Source of the DNA: a virus
Length of the DNA: 23,414 nucleotides
Virus record (IMG/VR): IMGVR_UViG_3300021961_000647
Location: 1-23,414 of that record
Reading direction: 5' to 3' (one strand)
Under the pieces are notes generated by a model. That model did not search any database and was not told the origin of the DNA. It saw only the letters and a program-made list of their open reading frames with translations. The translations under genes and the position numbers were made by a program. Positions 1-6,614 of the stretch are shown here, one piece after another (position 1 is the first letter of the stretch; each line of letters starts with the position of its first letter).

Positions 1-1
1 C

Positions 2-181
2 CTTCATAGACTCTCGCATTCCCTATCACAACTCCAAAGCCTCCGCAACCATGCCCCCTTAATAGTTGACCCCGGGGGAGGGTTATGCAGCACCGATGTA
101 TGCCGTACCCGCCTAGATACAAAAAAAGCTAAAAAGTCAATCCTAAATGAGAATTATTCCTATATAGACTATAACACCTAA
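2..181 (+). CDS. Possible 3' end of an upstream gene (partial, weak)
   Basis: The reading frame starting at base 2 stays open for 59 codons to a TAA at 179-181. It reads through a stretch with DPGGGLCSTDVCRTRLDT and ends in ENYSYIDYNT. No start codon lies inside the window, so it could only be the tail of a gene beginning further left. I recognise no family. An open frame of this length is not rare by chance, and a 15-codon ATG frame (MQHRCMPY...) with a GGAGGG just upstream overlaps it in another frame. Treat this as a hint that the left edge may still be coding. Confidence 0.2.
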   Translation, partial: LHRLSHSLSQLQSLRNHAPLIVDPGGGLCSTDVCRTRLDTKKAKKSILNENYSYIDYNT

Positions 182-344
182 CCCATTGAAATATAACCCA
201 AAACATCTTTCAAAGAATTAACCAGAAACGGAACTGGAGGCAGTCGAGGTCAGCAGTCAATATAGCCGATCGCGACTGAACAGTAATGAAGCCCTCTAGC
301 CCCCTCTAGCGACCCCTAAAAATAAATGTTAAAAAAGTGAAAAA
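182..344. other. Non-coding leader upstream of P1
   Basis: No credible gene on either strand. The stretch is AT-rich and contains stop codons in all frames. A short inverted repeat (CAGTCG at 241-246 and CGACTG at 273-278) and the CCCTCTAGC repeats near 292-317 are the only structures seen. Its place just before the small terminase gene makes it a candidate for packaging or genome-end signals, but nothing in the bases proves this. Confidence 0.5.
292..317 (+). repeat. CCCTCTAGC repeats, copies 1 and 2
   Basis: CCCTCTAGC occurs at 292-300 and again at 302-310. The second copy extends to the 16-mer CCCTCTAGCGACCCCT (302-317), which recurs exactly at 534-549 inside the first codons of the small terminase gene. 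The reverse motif CTAGAGG is at 421-427. The copies flank promoter P1 and its leader on both sides, so they could be protein-binding sites or the trace of a duplication. Confidence 0.7.
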
Positions 345-349
345 AACAC

Positions 350-378
350 TTGACAAAATTGAAAAAGTATGCTATAAT
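350..378 (+). promoter_or_regulatory. Promoter P1, sigma70 type with extended -10
   Basis: A perfect TTGACA at 350-355 and a perfect TATAAT at 373-378 are separated by 17 bases. TGC directly before the -10 box gives an extended -10. Transcription should start near 385 and run into the small terminase gene. The 21 bases AACACTTGACAAAATTG-AAAA (345-365) are identical to those of P3 at 15047-15067. A palindromic CTATATAG (384-391) lies across the expected start point, where a repressor could block the promoter. Confidence 0.88.
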
Positions 379-383
379 ACGCA

Positions 384-512
384 CTATATAGGGTATGACG
401 TTAAGGGGGTTTAAAATTCCCTAGAGGTTCATAATTTATATAGTTATATAGAAATGCTAGAGTAAATAGCTATATACCCTATATAGATAAATACTCTAGT
501 GTTTCTATATAG
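384..512. promoter_or_regulatory. Cluster of CTATATAG palindromes (operator-like)
   Basis: The self-complementary octamer CTATATAG is found at 384-391, 479-486 and 505-512, with one more at 160-167. Near copies TTATATAG lie at 436-443 and 444-451. The first copy spans the expected start of transcription of P1 and the last two lie within the hairpin arms and loop before the small terminase gene. The sequence shows the repeated palindrome directly. A role as binding site for a phage or host regulator is inference. The alternative is that they are only parts of the RNA hairpin. Confidence 0.45.
444..512 (+). promoter_or_regulatory. Long leader-RNA hairpin upstream of the small terminase gene
   Basis: Bases 445-464 pair with 492-511 as a continuous 20-bp stem in RNA. 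Eighteen are Watson-Crick pairs. The other two (U455-G501 and G456-U500) are adjacent G-U pairs, and U444-G512 can add one more. The loop holds a second hairpin, CUAUAUA (470-476) with UAUAUAG (480-486) around CCC. The stem ends one base before the AAGGA ribosome binding site (514-518). There is no U-tract after it, so it is not a simple terminator. An RNase processing site or a translation control element would fit. Confidence 0.7.
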
Positions 513-525
513 TAAGGAACCAGTT

Positions 526-918
526 ATGGAAAACCCTCTAGCGACCCCTGTTAAAAAAACAGGAAGACCTTCTAAAGCAGCATTGGCTGAAGCAAGAAAA
601 AGACCTGTTGGTCGCCCCAAAGGTGACAACTATGCCATCGAGGAGTTTAAGGCTAGGATAATGAATAGCCCTAAAAGCCGTAAGGTGTTAGATGCAATTC
701 TGGATGCAGCACTCGATGATGAACACAAGAATCAGGCGGCAGCGTGGAAGCTGTTGGTCGATAGGATGCTTCCGATGTCCTACTTCGACAAAGATAAAGC
801 AGGGGGTTCTCGCCCTTCTGTTAACATTACAATTACCGGCGTTGGCGAGTCAGTGTCCATTGCCGGAAGTGACGACAACGTTGTCGATGTTGAGGATTAC
901 AAATATGGCAATGAATGA
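526..918 (+). CDS. terS: Small terminase subunit-like protein with AT-hook motifs
   Basis: A 130-residue protein, probably the DNA-recognition subunit that marks phage DNA for packaging. Its basic N-terminus carries two GRP cores flanked by lysine and arginine (KKTGRPSK near residue 12 and PVGRPKGD near 29), which resemble AT-hooks that bind the minor groove of AT-rich DNA. The middle (about 43-85) is predicted helical, and the C-terminal tail is acidic. I chose ATG 526 because AAGGA at 514-518 stands 7 bases before it; an upstream GTG at 499 lies inside the hairpin. The last bases overlap the next gene. Its place before the large terminase and the AT-hooks support the call; no decisive family motif is visible. 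Confidence 0.62.
   Translation: MENPLATPVKKTGRPSKAALAEARKRPVGRPKGDNYAIEEFKARIMNSPKSRKVLDAILDAALDDEHKNQAAAWKLLVDRMLPMSYFDKDKAGGSRPSVNITITGVGESVSIAGSDDNVVDVEDYKYGNE
534..549 (+). repeat. CCCTCTAGCGACCCCT repeat, copy 3
   Basis: Exact 16-bp copy of 302-317, here within codons 3-9 of the small terminase gene. The same sequence serves both as non-coding DNA upstream of P1 and as coding DNA downstream of it. A small terminase often binds DNA near its own gene, so this could be its recognition site, but that is inference. Confidence 0.65.
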
Positions 919-2269
919 AGAACAAAAACTTATTCTTGAAAAAGTAAAAGCAGATTTCCCCTCGTTAACAGGAGAGCAGGCTTTAAAACTTACTGCTATT
1001 ATGAGCCACGAAGGTGGGTTAAAAGGCAAGCCAGAGTATTTTCAATATCGCAGTCCCAAAGCGTTAAAAAATTTAACAGCAAGTTTTTCTGGGAAAGCAT
1101 CTGTTAAACGCCGTTTTGAAAAAGCTAAAGCAGATGCAATTGCTCAAAATAAAATCATTCGTGCTCAGAATGAAAAAATTGAACGAAAGTCAGATAAGTT
1201 AAAAGAAGTTCCTGTTCCATCTTCTTCTAAACAGTGGTTATTGGACTGGAATGCTGATTTGCAAAAAAGATATAAAGATAAAACAATAACAGCAGATCAG
1301 TATAGAAAAGAATTTTTTGATACAGTTTACGAAGATATTGGCGGTGCTGATTATGCTGGTATTGGTTCAATTCAAGTTACAGGTAAACAAAACTTATTTG
1401 ATGCATTAAAAACTCAAGGTGAAGTTGGTGCTCAGTATTTAAAAATTCTTAACGATGACCCATCAGCAATCAATAGTTTAAAACAAAATAAAGATTTTTT
1501 AGATGTTGTCACTAAGGGTTGGATTCAAAAAGATTTAATCAATACTAAAAAAATTGACAAACCCATTGAGACTGTTATTGATACAGTTAATGCTGGTGAA
1601 GTAAAAGCTAACAAAATTAAAAAAGCTGAAACTTATAATAGTATTTTAAAAGATTATAATACACCAGCTCCTAAAACATCAGATCAACAAATCCCATATC
1701 CTGTTACACCTAAAGCAGGAAAGTTTGATTCGATGCAAGACTTACTCCGTAGTATCGGAGAAAAGGTCACCTCCGTTATCCCTTCAGCTCAAGCAGCAGA
1801 GTATGAGTTTAATCCGGAGAGAGACCCTAACAGTCAGATGTACAGTTTGAATCCTGAAGCAGACCCACTGTATAAGTACAGTAGACCTTCTTCAGCATCA
1901 GCAATTGGGATGCTTGGAAATCTGTATACCGATAAAGTTAGGTCTGATAGATTAGACGCTATGGGTGAGGTTGTCAGTCCACCTTTGGCTGAAATCCCAC
2001 AACGTTACTCATTTGAAGAGCAGCAGGCAATGTCAGATTTGATGTCTGGTGTTGGCGCTGATTATACTCCTACTCCTATTCGTGGAAACATTCCTCAGAT
2101 AGCTTATAATACCTCATCAAATAATAGTCCTCCAAAAGTCAACTATCAGGTAACTCCATCTAAAGAAAACTACATGACAATGGAAGAGTTGTTAATGGAT
2201 AAAGGGTTAATGAAAAACCCCTTGTTATTTGACGATGCAACGGCTGAACTTATGTGGAGGCAGTTCTGA
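905..2269 (+). CDS. Probable GH19-like lysin (endolysin) with a long C-terminal extension
   Basis: A 454-residue protein. The first 215 residues have the layout of glycoside hydrolase family 19 phage lysins: a helix with a HE pair (H35-E36, candidate catalytic Glu) in IMSHEGGLK, a second acidic residue (E44) followed by a YRSPKAL segment, and then VYEDIGGADYAGIGSIQVTG (about 141-160), which resembles the YRGRGLIQLTG signature. These enzymes cut the peptidoglycan sugar backbone. Residues 70-125 are lysine-rich and coil-like. Residues 260-454 are of unknown family; PVTPK...MQDLL (about 266-281) and QVTPS...MEELL near the C-terminus look like a diverged repeat. The gene is richer in A+T than its neighbours. 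GAGGA at 892-896 favours ATG 905 over ATG 911. A virion-carried lysin is the main alternative. Confidence 0.52.
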   Translation: MAMNEEQKLILEKVKADFPSLTGEQALKLTAIMSHEGGLKGKPEYFQYRSPKALKNLTASFSGKASVKRRFEKAKADAIAQNKIIRAQNEKIERKSDKLKEVPVPSSSKQWLLDWNADLQKRYKDKTITADQYRKEFFDTVYEDIGGADYAGIGSIQVTGKQNLFDALKTQGEVGAQYLKILNDDPSAINSLKQNKDFLDVVTKGWIQKDLINTKKIDKPIETVIDTVNAGEVKANKIKKAETYNSILKDYNTPAPKTSDQQIPYPVTPKAGKFDSMQDLLRSIGEKVTSVIPSAQAAEYEFNPERDPNSQMYSLNPEADPLYKYSRPSSASAIGMLGNLYTDKVRSDRLDAMGEVVSPPLAEIPQRYSFEEQQAMSDLMSGVGADYTPTPIRGNIPQIAYNTSSNNSPPKVNYQVTPSKENYMTMEELLMDKGLMKNPLLFDDATAELMWRQF

Positions 2270-2634
2270 TGAAAGCCGCCACAATCCTAGTAGCTCTTTC
2301 TATTAGTATTTTGGCGGGATGTTCAATGCTAGGTGCTATGATTCCCGGCATAGGTGGTGGAACAAACGTAGCTGCCAATACTCAGGTAGGTAAAGAGAAT
2401 AACCAAACGGGTGTCGTCGTAGGCGATGCCATTAAAAATGACCTAAGTGCTGTCACTGAGTTGGGAAAGCTAAACCAAGCTGAAACAACCATTGAGGCGC
2501 ATGGGGAAACCACAATACAGAACATCCCTCCGTGGGTGTTGTTATTGCTAATCCTCGGATGGCTGTTGCCCTCACCAAAGGAAATTTGGGATGGTTTATG
2601 GAACATTCCGAAAAAGGTAAGAGGCAAAAAATGA
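2269..2634 (+). CDS. Lipoprotein with C-terminal membrane segment, candidate unimolecular spanin
   Basis: A 121-residue protein. The N-terminus is a lipoprotein signal with lipobox LAGC, so C18 should be lipidated. A hydrophilic stretch of about 65 residues follows, and then one strongly hydrophobic segment (PWVLLLLILGWLLP, about 88-101) and a short basic tail (KKVRGKK). A lipid anchor at one end and a membrane segment at the other is the layout of u-spanins such as T1 gp11, which join outer and inner membranes and disrupt the outer membrane at the end of lysis. The neighbour upstream is a probable lysin. GGAGG at 2256-2260 is 8 bases before ATG 2269, which overlaps the preceding stop. A plain phage membrane lipoprotein is the alternative. 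Confidence 0.5.
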   Translation: MKAATILVALSISILAGCSMLGAMIPGIGGGTNVAANTQVGKENNQTGVVVGDAIKNDLSAVTELGKLNQAETTIEAHGETTIQNIPPWVLLLLILGWLLPSPKEIWDGLWNIPKKVRGKK

Positions 2635-2810
2635 TAAAGTATTTCCTGATCGTGTTCACTATCCAAGCTGGTGGTGCTGCTCAAGTGATGGGTGACCTAG
2701 AGGTTAAGACGATGGCTGAGTGTGAAGCTCGTGCAGTCTACATCAACGACAGTGAGGAAAAGCTCAACGCTGCTTGTTACCCAGTGACAAGGCAGGATGC
2801 GTATGAGTGA
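2631..2810 (+). CDS. Small exported or membrane-anchored protein, unknown function
   Basis: A 59-residue protein starting at an ATG that overlaps the stop of the previous gene, with GAGG (2621-2624) six bases before it. The first 18 residues (MIKYFLIVFTIQAGGAAQ) are mildly hydrophobic, like a signal peptide or weak anchor. The rest is hydrophilic and holds two cysteines, in MAECEAR and NAACYPV, that could form a disulfide in the periplasm. It ends within the start of the large terminase gene. Placed after lysin and spanin candidates, it could belong to lysis, but no family is recognised. Confidence 0.6.
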   Translation: MIKYFLIVFTIQAGGAAQVMGDLEVKTMAECEARAVYINDSEEKLNAACYPVTRQDAYE

Positions 2811-4056
2811 TTTAAAGATTGAGCTACTACCGTGGCAAAAGAAAGTTTGGGCTGACACCACTCGCTTTCACGTTGTAGCTGCTGGACGACGAACAGGAAA
2901 AAGTAGGCTTGCCGCATATCGACTAATAGTGGAAGCGTTGCAAAGCCAGAGAGGTCATGTATTTTATGTCGCTCCTACACAAGGTCAAGCTCGTGACATC
3001 ATGTGGCAAACTATTCTGGAGGTTGGGCATTCTGTCATTACAGGTAGCCATATTAACAACTTGCAGATTAAGTTGGTCAATGGGGCGACAATTAGCCTCA
3101 AGGGGGCTGACAGACCCGAGACTATGCGTGGTGTTAGTCTTAAGTTTCTTGTTCTGGATGAGTATGCAGACATGAAACCAGAGGTGTGGGAGCAAATCTT
3201 ACGCCCTGCACTAGCTGACTTAAAAGGTCGGGCAATGTTTATTGGTACGCCAATGGGTCGTAACCACTTCTATGAGTTATTTCAATATGGCAACAAAGGT
3301 GAAGATGACACTTTCAAGTCTTTTCACTTCACTTCATTTGACAATCCGCTACTTGACCCTAAAGAAATTGAGGCAGCTAAGAAGAGTATGTCCTCATTCG
3401 CTTTCCGGCAGGAATTTATGGCTTCATTCGAAGCTGGAGGCGGTGCATTATTCAAAGAAGAGTGGATAAAATTTGATGAGGATGAGCCTGATGATGGAGA
3501 CTTTTATATCGCAGTTGACCTTGCTGGTTTTGAAGCTGAAGGATCAATTGGTGTTAAGAATAAAAGATTGGATAGCACTGCGATTTCCATAGTTAAAGCC
3601 AACGACAAGGGTTGGTGGGTCGCAGAAATCATCTACGGTAGGTGGGATGTCAAGGAAACAGCAAAGAAAATCTTCGATGCTGTTAAAAAGTATGAGCCTG
3701 TGGCAGTCGGTATCGAGAAAGGTATCGCTAGACAAGCTGTTATGCCCTACCTAAGCGACATTATGAAGAGAACTCAGACATTCTTCAGGGTGGATGAGCT
3801 TTCTCACGGTAATAAAAAGAAAACAGATCGTATCGTATGGGCGCTGCAAGGGCGTTTTGAGAATGGATACGTAAAACTTAACAAAGGCGACTGGAACGCA
3901 GAGTTCCTAGACCAGCTTTTTCAATTTCCAAACAGTTTAGTACACGACGACTTACCTGACTCGCTCTCCTACATTGAGCAACTTGCAAAAGTTTCTTATG
4001 TTTTGGACTACGAGGAAGAAGAGTACGAGTATTTAGACACAGTATCAGGATATTAA
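2803..4056 (+). CDS. terL: Large terminase subunit (packaging ATPase and nuclease)
   Basis: A 417-residue motor protein that drives DNA into the prohead and cuts the concatemer. The ATPase part has Walker A GRRTGKS (28-34), Walker B FLVLDE (115-120) with the catalytic Glu, and the coupling motif FIGTP (146-150). The RNase H-like nuclease part shows AVDLA (D239), D257, GIEKG (E305) and, near the C-terminus, HDDLPDSL, matching the acidic metal-binding set of terminase nucleases. The length fits the shorter T7- and P22-type family members. ATG 2803 is preferred because AAGGCAGG (2789-2796) is correctly spaced; ATG 2797 in the same frame is possible. The portal follows after one base. Confidence 0.95.
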   Translation: MSDLKIELLPWQKKVWADTTRFHVVAAGRRTGKSRLAAYRLIVEALQSQRGHVFYVAPTQGQARDIMWQTILEVGHSVITGSHINNLQIKLVNGATISLKGADRPETMRGVSLKFLVLDEYADMKPEVWEQILRPALADLKGRAMFIGTPMGRNHFYELFQYGNKGEDDTFKSFHFTSFDNPLLDPKEIEAAKKSMSSFAFRQEFMASFEAGGGALFKEEWIKFDEDEPDDGDFYIAVDLAGFEAEGSIGVKNKRLDSTAISIVKANDKGWWVAEIIYGRWDVKETAKKIFDAVKKYEPVAVGIEKGIARQAVMPYLSDIMKRTQTFFRVDELSHGNKKKTDRIVWALQGRFENGYVKLNKGDWNAEFLDQLFQFPNSLVHDDLPDSLSYIEQLAKVSYVLDYEEEEYEYLDTVSGY

Positions 4057-4057
4057 C

Positions 4058-6025
4058 ATGGACGATTACGATAAATTTACAGACCAAAAGGTCGAGTCGT
4101 GGGTTATGGACAAGGTGGAGCAATGGCGCGACCACTACAGTGCAAACTACGAAGAAAAGTTTGACGAGTACTACCGTCTATGGCGTGGTATTTGGTCAGC
4201 GGAGGACAAGACTCGTGAAAGTGAGCGTTCTCGACTGATTTCTCCTGCCCTCCAACAAGCCGTTGAGAGTTCAGTGGCTGAGGTTGAGGAAGCTACCTTC
4301 GGTCGTGGTAAGTGGTTTGACATTCGTGACGACCGCAAAGACCAAGACAAGCAGGACATCGCCTTCTTGCGCGAACAACTGACTGAAGACTTCCAATTCA
4401 CCAAGACACGTAAGGCTGTTGCTGAGTGTATCTTGAATGCTTCTGTGTTTGGTACTGGTATTGGCGAACTTGTCCTTGAAGAGATCAAGGAAATGAAGCC
4501 TGCTACTCAGCCAATCATGGATGGAGCGATGCAAGCGGTTGGTGTTAACATCGAAGACCGTGTGGTTGTCAAGCTACGACCTATCCTGCCTCAGAACTTT
4601 CTAATTGACCCTGTTGCTTCCTCTATCGAAGAAGCGCTAGGCGTTGCAATTGACGAGTTTGTTCCTAAACACCAAGTTGAAATGGGGATTGAAAGTGGTA
4701 TCTATCGTGATGTTGATATTGAGTCTGCCTCTACTGACACAGACATTGAAGCTGACAAAGAGCTATCAACGTTTGATGAGGATAAAGTCCGACTAACCAA
4801 ATACTACGGTCTAGTTCCTCGTCACCTCTACGTCGATGCAATGATGGAGACTGAAGAGGACGAGCTTGCTGAAGAGATTGGCTCAGAAGAAGACAAGAGT
4901 GACGAAGAAGGGTACGTCGAAGTCATCATGGTTATTGCCAATGGCGAAACCCTGTTGAAAATCGAAGAAAACCCCTACATGATGCAAGACCGTCCAGTAG
5001 TCGCGTTCCCTTGGGATGTGGTTCCGGGTCGCTTCTGGGGTCGTGGTATCTGCGAGAAGGGTTATAACAGCCAGAAAGCGCTAGATGCTGAGCTACGTGC
5101 TCGTATTGATGCTCTAGCACTCACCGTACACCCCATGATGGCTATGGATGCTTCTCGTATGCCTAGGGGAGCAAAACTAGAGGTACGTCCGGGTAAGACA
5201 ATCCTTACCAATGGCAACCCTTCTGAAATTTTACAACCGTTTAAGTTCGGCAACTTAGACCAAGTTACCTTTGCTCAAGCTGGTGAACTACAAAAGATGG
5301 TTCAGATGGCGACAGGTGCTATTGACGCTGCTGGTATCCCCGGCTCAATCAATGGCGAGGCTGCTGCTGGTGCTGTAAGTATGTCAATGGGAGCAATCAT
5401 CAAACGCCACAAGCGTACATTGATTAACTTCCAAGAGAGTTTTCTCATTCCTATGATTGAGAAGACTGCGTGGCGTTATATGCAGTTTGACCCAGACAAC
5501 TATCCTGTCTCAGATTACAAGTTTGTGCCTTCTTCCTCTTTGGGTGTTATTGCCCGTGAGTATGAGGTAACACAATTGGTTCAGTTGCTACAAACCCTTG
5601 GTCAGAATAGCCCCATGTACCCAATGTTGGTATCTGCGGTTATTGACAACATGGGTCTGGCTAATCGTGAAGAGCTTATGGCTCAGTTGGCTCAGGTTTC
5701 TCAGCCTGACCCCGCAGCACAACAAGCCGCTCAGCAGCAACAACAGTTACAACTTGCCCTTGCTCAGGCGCAGTTGCAATTGGTTCAGGCGCAGACGATG
5801 GAAGCACAGGCTCGTGCTCAGAAGTATTCAATCGAAGCTCAGTTGGAGCCAGAAGTGGTTAAGGCTAAGATGGCAGCAGCTATCTCTACCAACCTACAAG
5901 CTGGAAATGCTGATGATGCAGAGTTTGAGAAGCGTGCAAAGATTGCCGATCTCATGCTGAAGGAAGCAGACATCAAGAGTAACGAGCGCATTGCAGTGAT
6001 GCAGATGCAAAATAGGAAGCAATAA
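4058..6025 (+). CDS. Portal (head-tail connector) protein
   Basis: A 655-residue protein directly after the large terminase, where the portal usually lies. Portals form a ring of 12 at one capsid corner through which DNA is packaged and ejected. The N-terminal helices (about 10-75, many Trp, Tyr and Arg) and the core with VVKLRPILPQNFLIDPVA (near 168) and PYMMQDRPVVAFPWDVVPGRFWGRG fit podovirus portals. GAAAGAVSMSMGAIIKRH near residue 440 is probably the wing/stem helix region. The C-terminus from about 550 is a glutamine- and alanine-rich coiled coil, which could form the barrel reaching into the head. The acidic insert EEDELAEEIGSEEDKSDEE (near 266) is probably surface-exposed. Promoter P2 begins in its stop codon. 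Confidence 0.88.
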   Translation: MDDYDKFTDQKVESWVMDKVEQWRDHYSANYEEKFDEYYRLWRGIWSAEDKTRESERSRLISPALQQAVESSVAEVEEATFGRGKWFDIRDDRKDQDKQDIAFLREQLTEDFQFTKTRKAVAECILNASVFGTGIGELVLEEIKEMKPATQPIMDGAMQAVGVNIEDRVVVKLRPILPQNFLIDPVASSIEEALGVAIDEFVPKHQVEMGIESGIYRDVDIESASTDTDIEADKELSTFDEDKVRLTKYYGLVPRHLYVDAMMETEEDELAEEIGSEEDKSDEEGYVEVIMVIANGETLLKIEENPYMMQDRPVVAFPWDVVPGRFWGRGICEKGYNSQKALDAELRARIDALALTVHPMMAMDASRMPRGAKLEVRPGKTILTNGNPSEILQPFKFGNLDQVTFAQAGELQKMVQMATGAIDAAGIPGSINGEAAAGAVSMSMGAIIKRHKRTLINFQESFLIPMIEKTAWRYMQFDPDNYPVSDYKFVPSSSLGVIAREYEVTQLVQLLQTLGQNSPMYPMLVSAVIDNMGLANREELMAQLAQVSQPDPAAQQAAQQQQQLQLALAQAQLQLVQAQTMEAQARAQKYSIEAQLEPEVVKAKMAAAISTNLQAGNADDAEFEKRAKIADLMLKEADIKSNERIAVMQMQNRKQ

Positions 6026-6064
6026 CACTTGACAAAATTGTAAAAGTGTGGTATAATAGCAACA
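6021..6064 (+). promoter_or_regulatory. Promoter P2, copy of the duplicated 44-bp promoter element
   Basis: TTGACA (6029-6034) and TATAAT (6052-6057) are both perfect, 17 bases apart, with TGG giving an extended -10. The 44 bases 6021-6064 match P3 (15044-15087) at 41 positions. The match includes the last two bases and the TAA stop of the preceding gene, here the portal. Expected transcription starts near 6064 and covers the two small genes, scaffold and capsid, up to the terminator at 8352. Confidence 0.9.
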
Positions 6065-6092
6065 TCTCTCCACGATATGAAAGGATAAAGAG

Positions 6093-6335
6093 ATGGACAA
6101 AGAGTTACAAGATTATTACGAAACATTACTAGATTTGTTTTCCTCAAAAGGGTGGAAGCAATATATCGAAGACATCTCCGACAATATGGAAATTCTTCAG
6201 GATATTACTACCATCCCAGATGAAAAGCAATTCTGGTTCCGTAGAGGACAAATAGAAGCGGTACAGCGAGTTCTCTCTTACGAGTCAGCGATCAAAAACA
6301 GCTACGAGGACTTTGAGAGGGAAGTGAATGCCTAA
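6093..6335 (+). CDS. Small acidic helical phage protein, unknown function
   Basis: An 80-residue protein, first gene after promoter P2, with AAGGA (6081-6085) seven bases before its ATG. It is almost wholly helical in character: MDKELQDYYETLLDLFSSKGW, then ISDNMEIL, then DEKQFWFRRGQIEAVQRVL. Proteins of this size and position, with a KGW...DEKQFWFRRGQ pattern, recur between portal and scaffold in environmental podoviruses, to my recollection without a known role. Co-expression with scaffold and capsid suggests a part in head assembly; that is inference. It overlaps the next gene by eight bases. Confidence 0.75.
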   Translation: MDKELQDYYETLLDLFSSKGWKQYIEDISDNMEILQDITTIPDEKQFWFRRGQIEAVQRVLSYESAIKNSYEDFEREVNA

Positions 6336-6564
6336 GCGTATCTATGAGTTTATCTGCGGAGATGACCACCTCACAGATGCTTACATTGATTCTGAATTAA
6401 GAACAACCAATTGTAAGGTGTGTGGTCAACCTGCTATTCGTATTGTTAGCAAGCCGATGGTCAAACTTGAGGGCGTGACCGGAGACTTTCCCGGAGCAGC
6501 GATGCAATGGGAACGCAAGCGAAACGAGAAGATGGCGCAGGAAAGAAAGAGTGCCGCCGAATAG
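6328..6564 (+). CDS. Zinc-ribbon-like small protein (FmdB-like N-terminus)
   Basis: A 78-residue protein. IYEFICGDDH (C10, H14) and NCKVCGQPA (C29, C32) give a Cys-His plus Cys-x2-Cys metal-site pattern like the FmdB-type zinc ribbon, in which a short YEF...C stretch starts the fold. The phage versions usually continue with a RIVS...VKLEG segment, seen here at about 37-50, and end in a charged helix. Function in phages is unknown; a small DNA-, RNA- or protein-binding role would fit. It is translated with the preceding gene, whose stop it overlaps. Confidence 0.72.
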   Translation: MPKRIYEFICGDDHLTDAYIDSELRTTNCKVCGQPAIRIVSKPMVKLEGVTGDFPGAAMQWERKRNEKMAQERKSAAE

Positions 6565-6566
6565 GC

Positions 6567-6598
6567 ATAAGCACATAATTATATTCCACAATGCTTAT
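6567..6598 (+). repeat. Short inverted repeat before the scaffold gene
   Basis: ATAAGCA (6567-6573) and TGCTTAT (6592-6598) are perfect complements with an 18-base loop that includes the palindrome ATAATTAT. The arm ends 6 bases before the GGAG ribosome binding site of the scaffold gene. There is no U-tract, so it is not a standard terminator. It may shape the mRNA between two genes, or be chance. Confidence 0.4.
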
Positions 6599-6614
6599 TA
6601 GCACGGAGAGTTTA

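Noticed and set aside
1-120. Minus-strand open frame or tRNA at the left edge
   Set aside because: The reverse frame lacks a credible start and family pattern, and no cloverleaf could be drawn from the GC-rich stretch near 60-110.
1553-1590. TTGACA inside the lysin gene as another promoter
   Set aside because: No good -10 box at 16-18 bases and no similarity to the shared P1/P2/P3 element.
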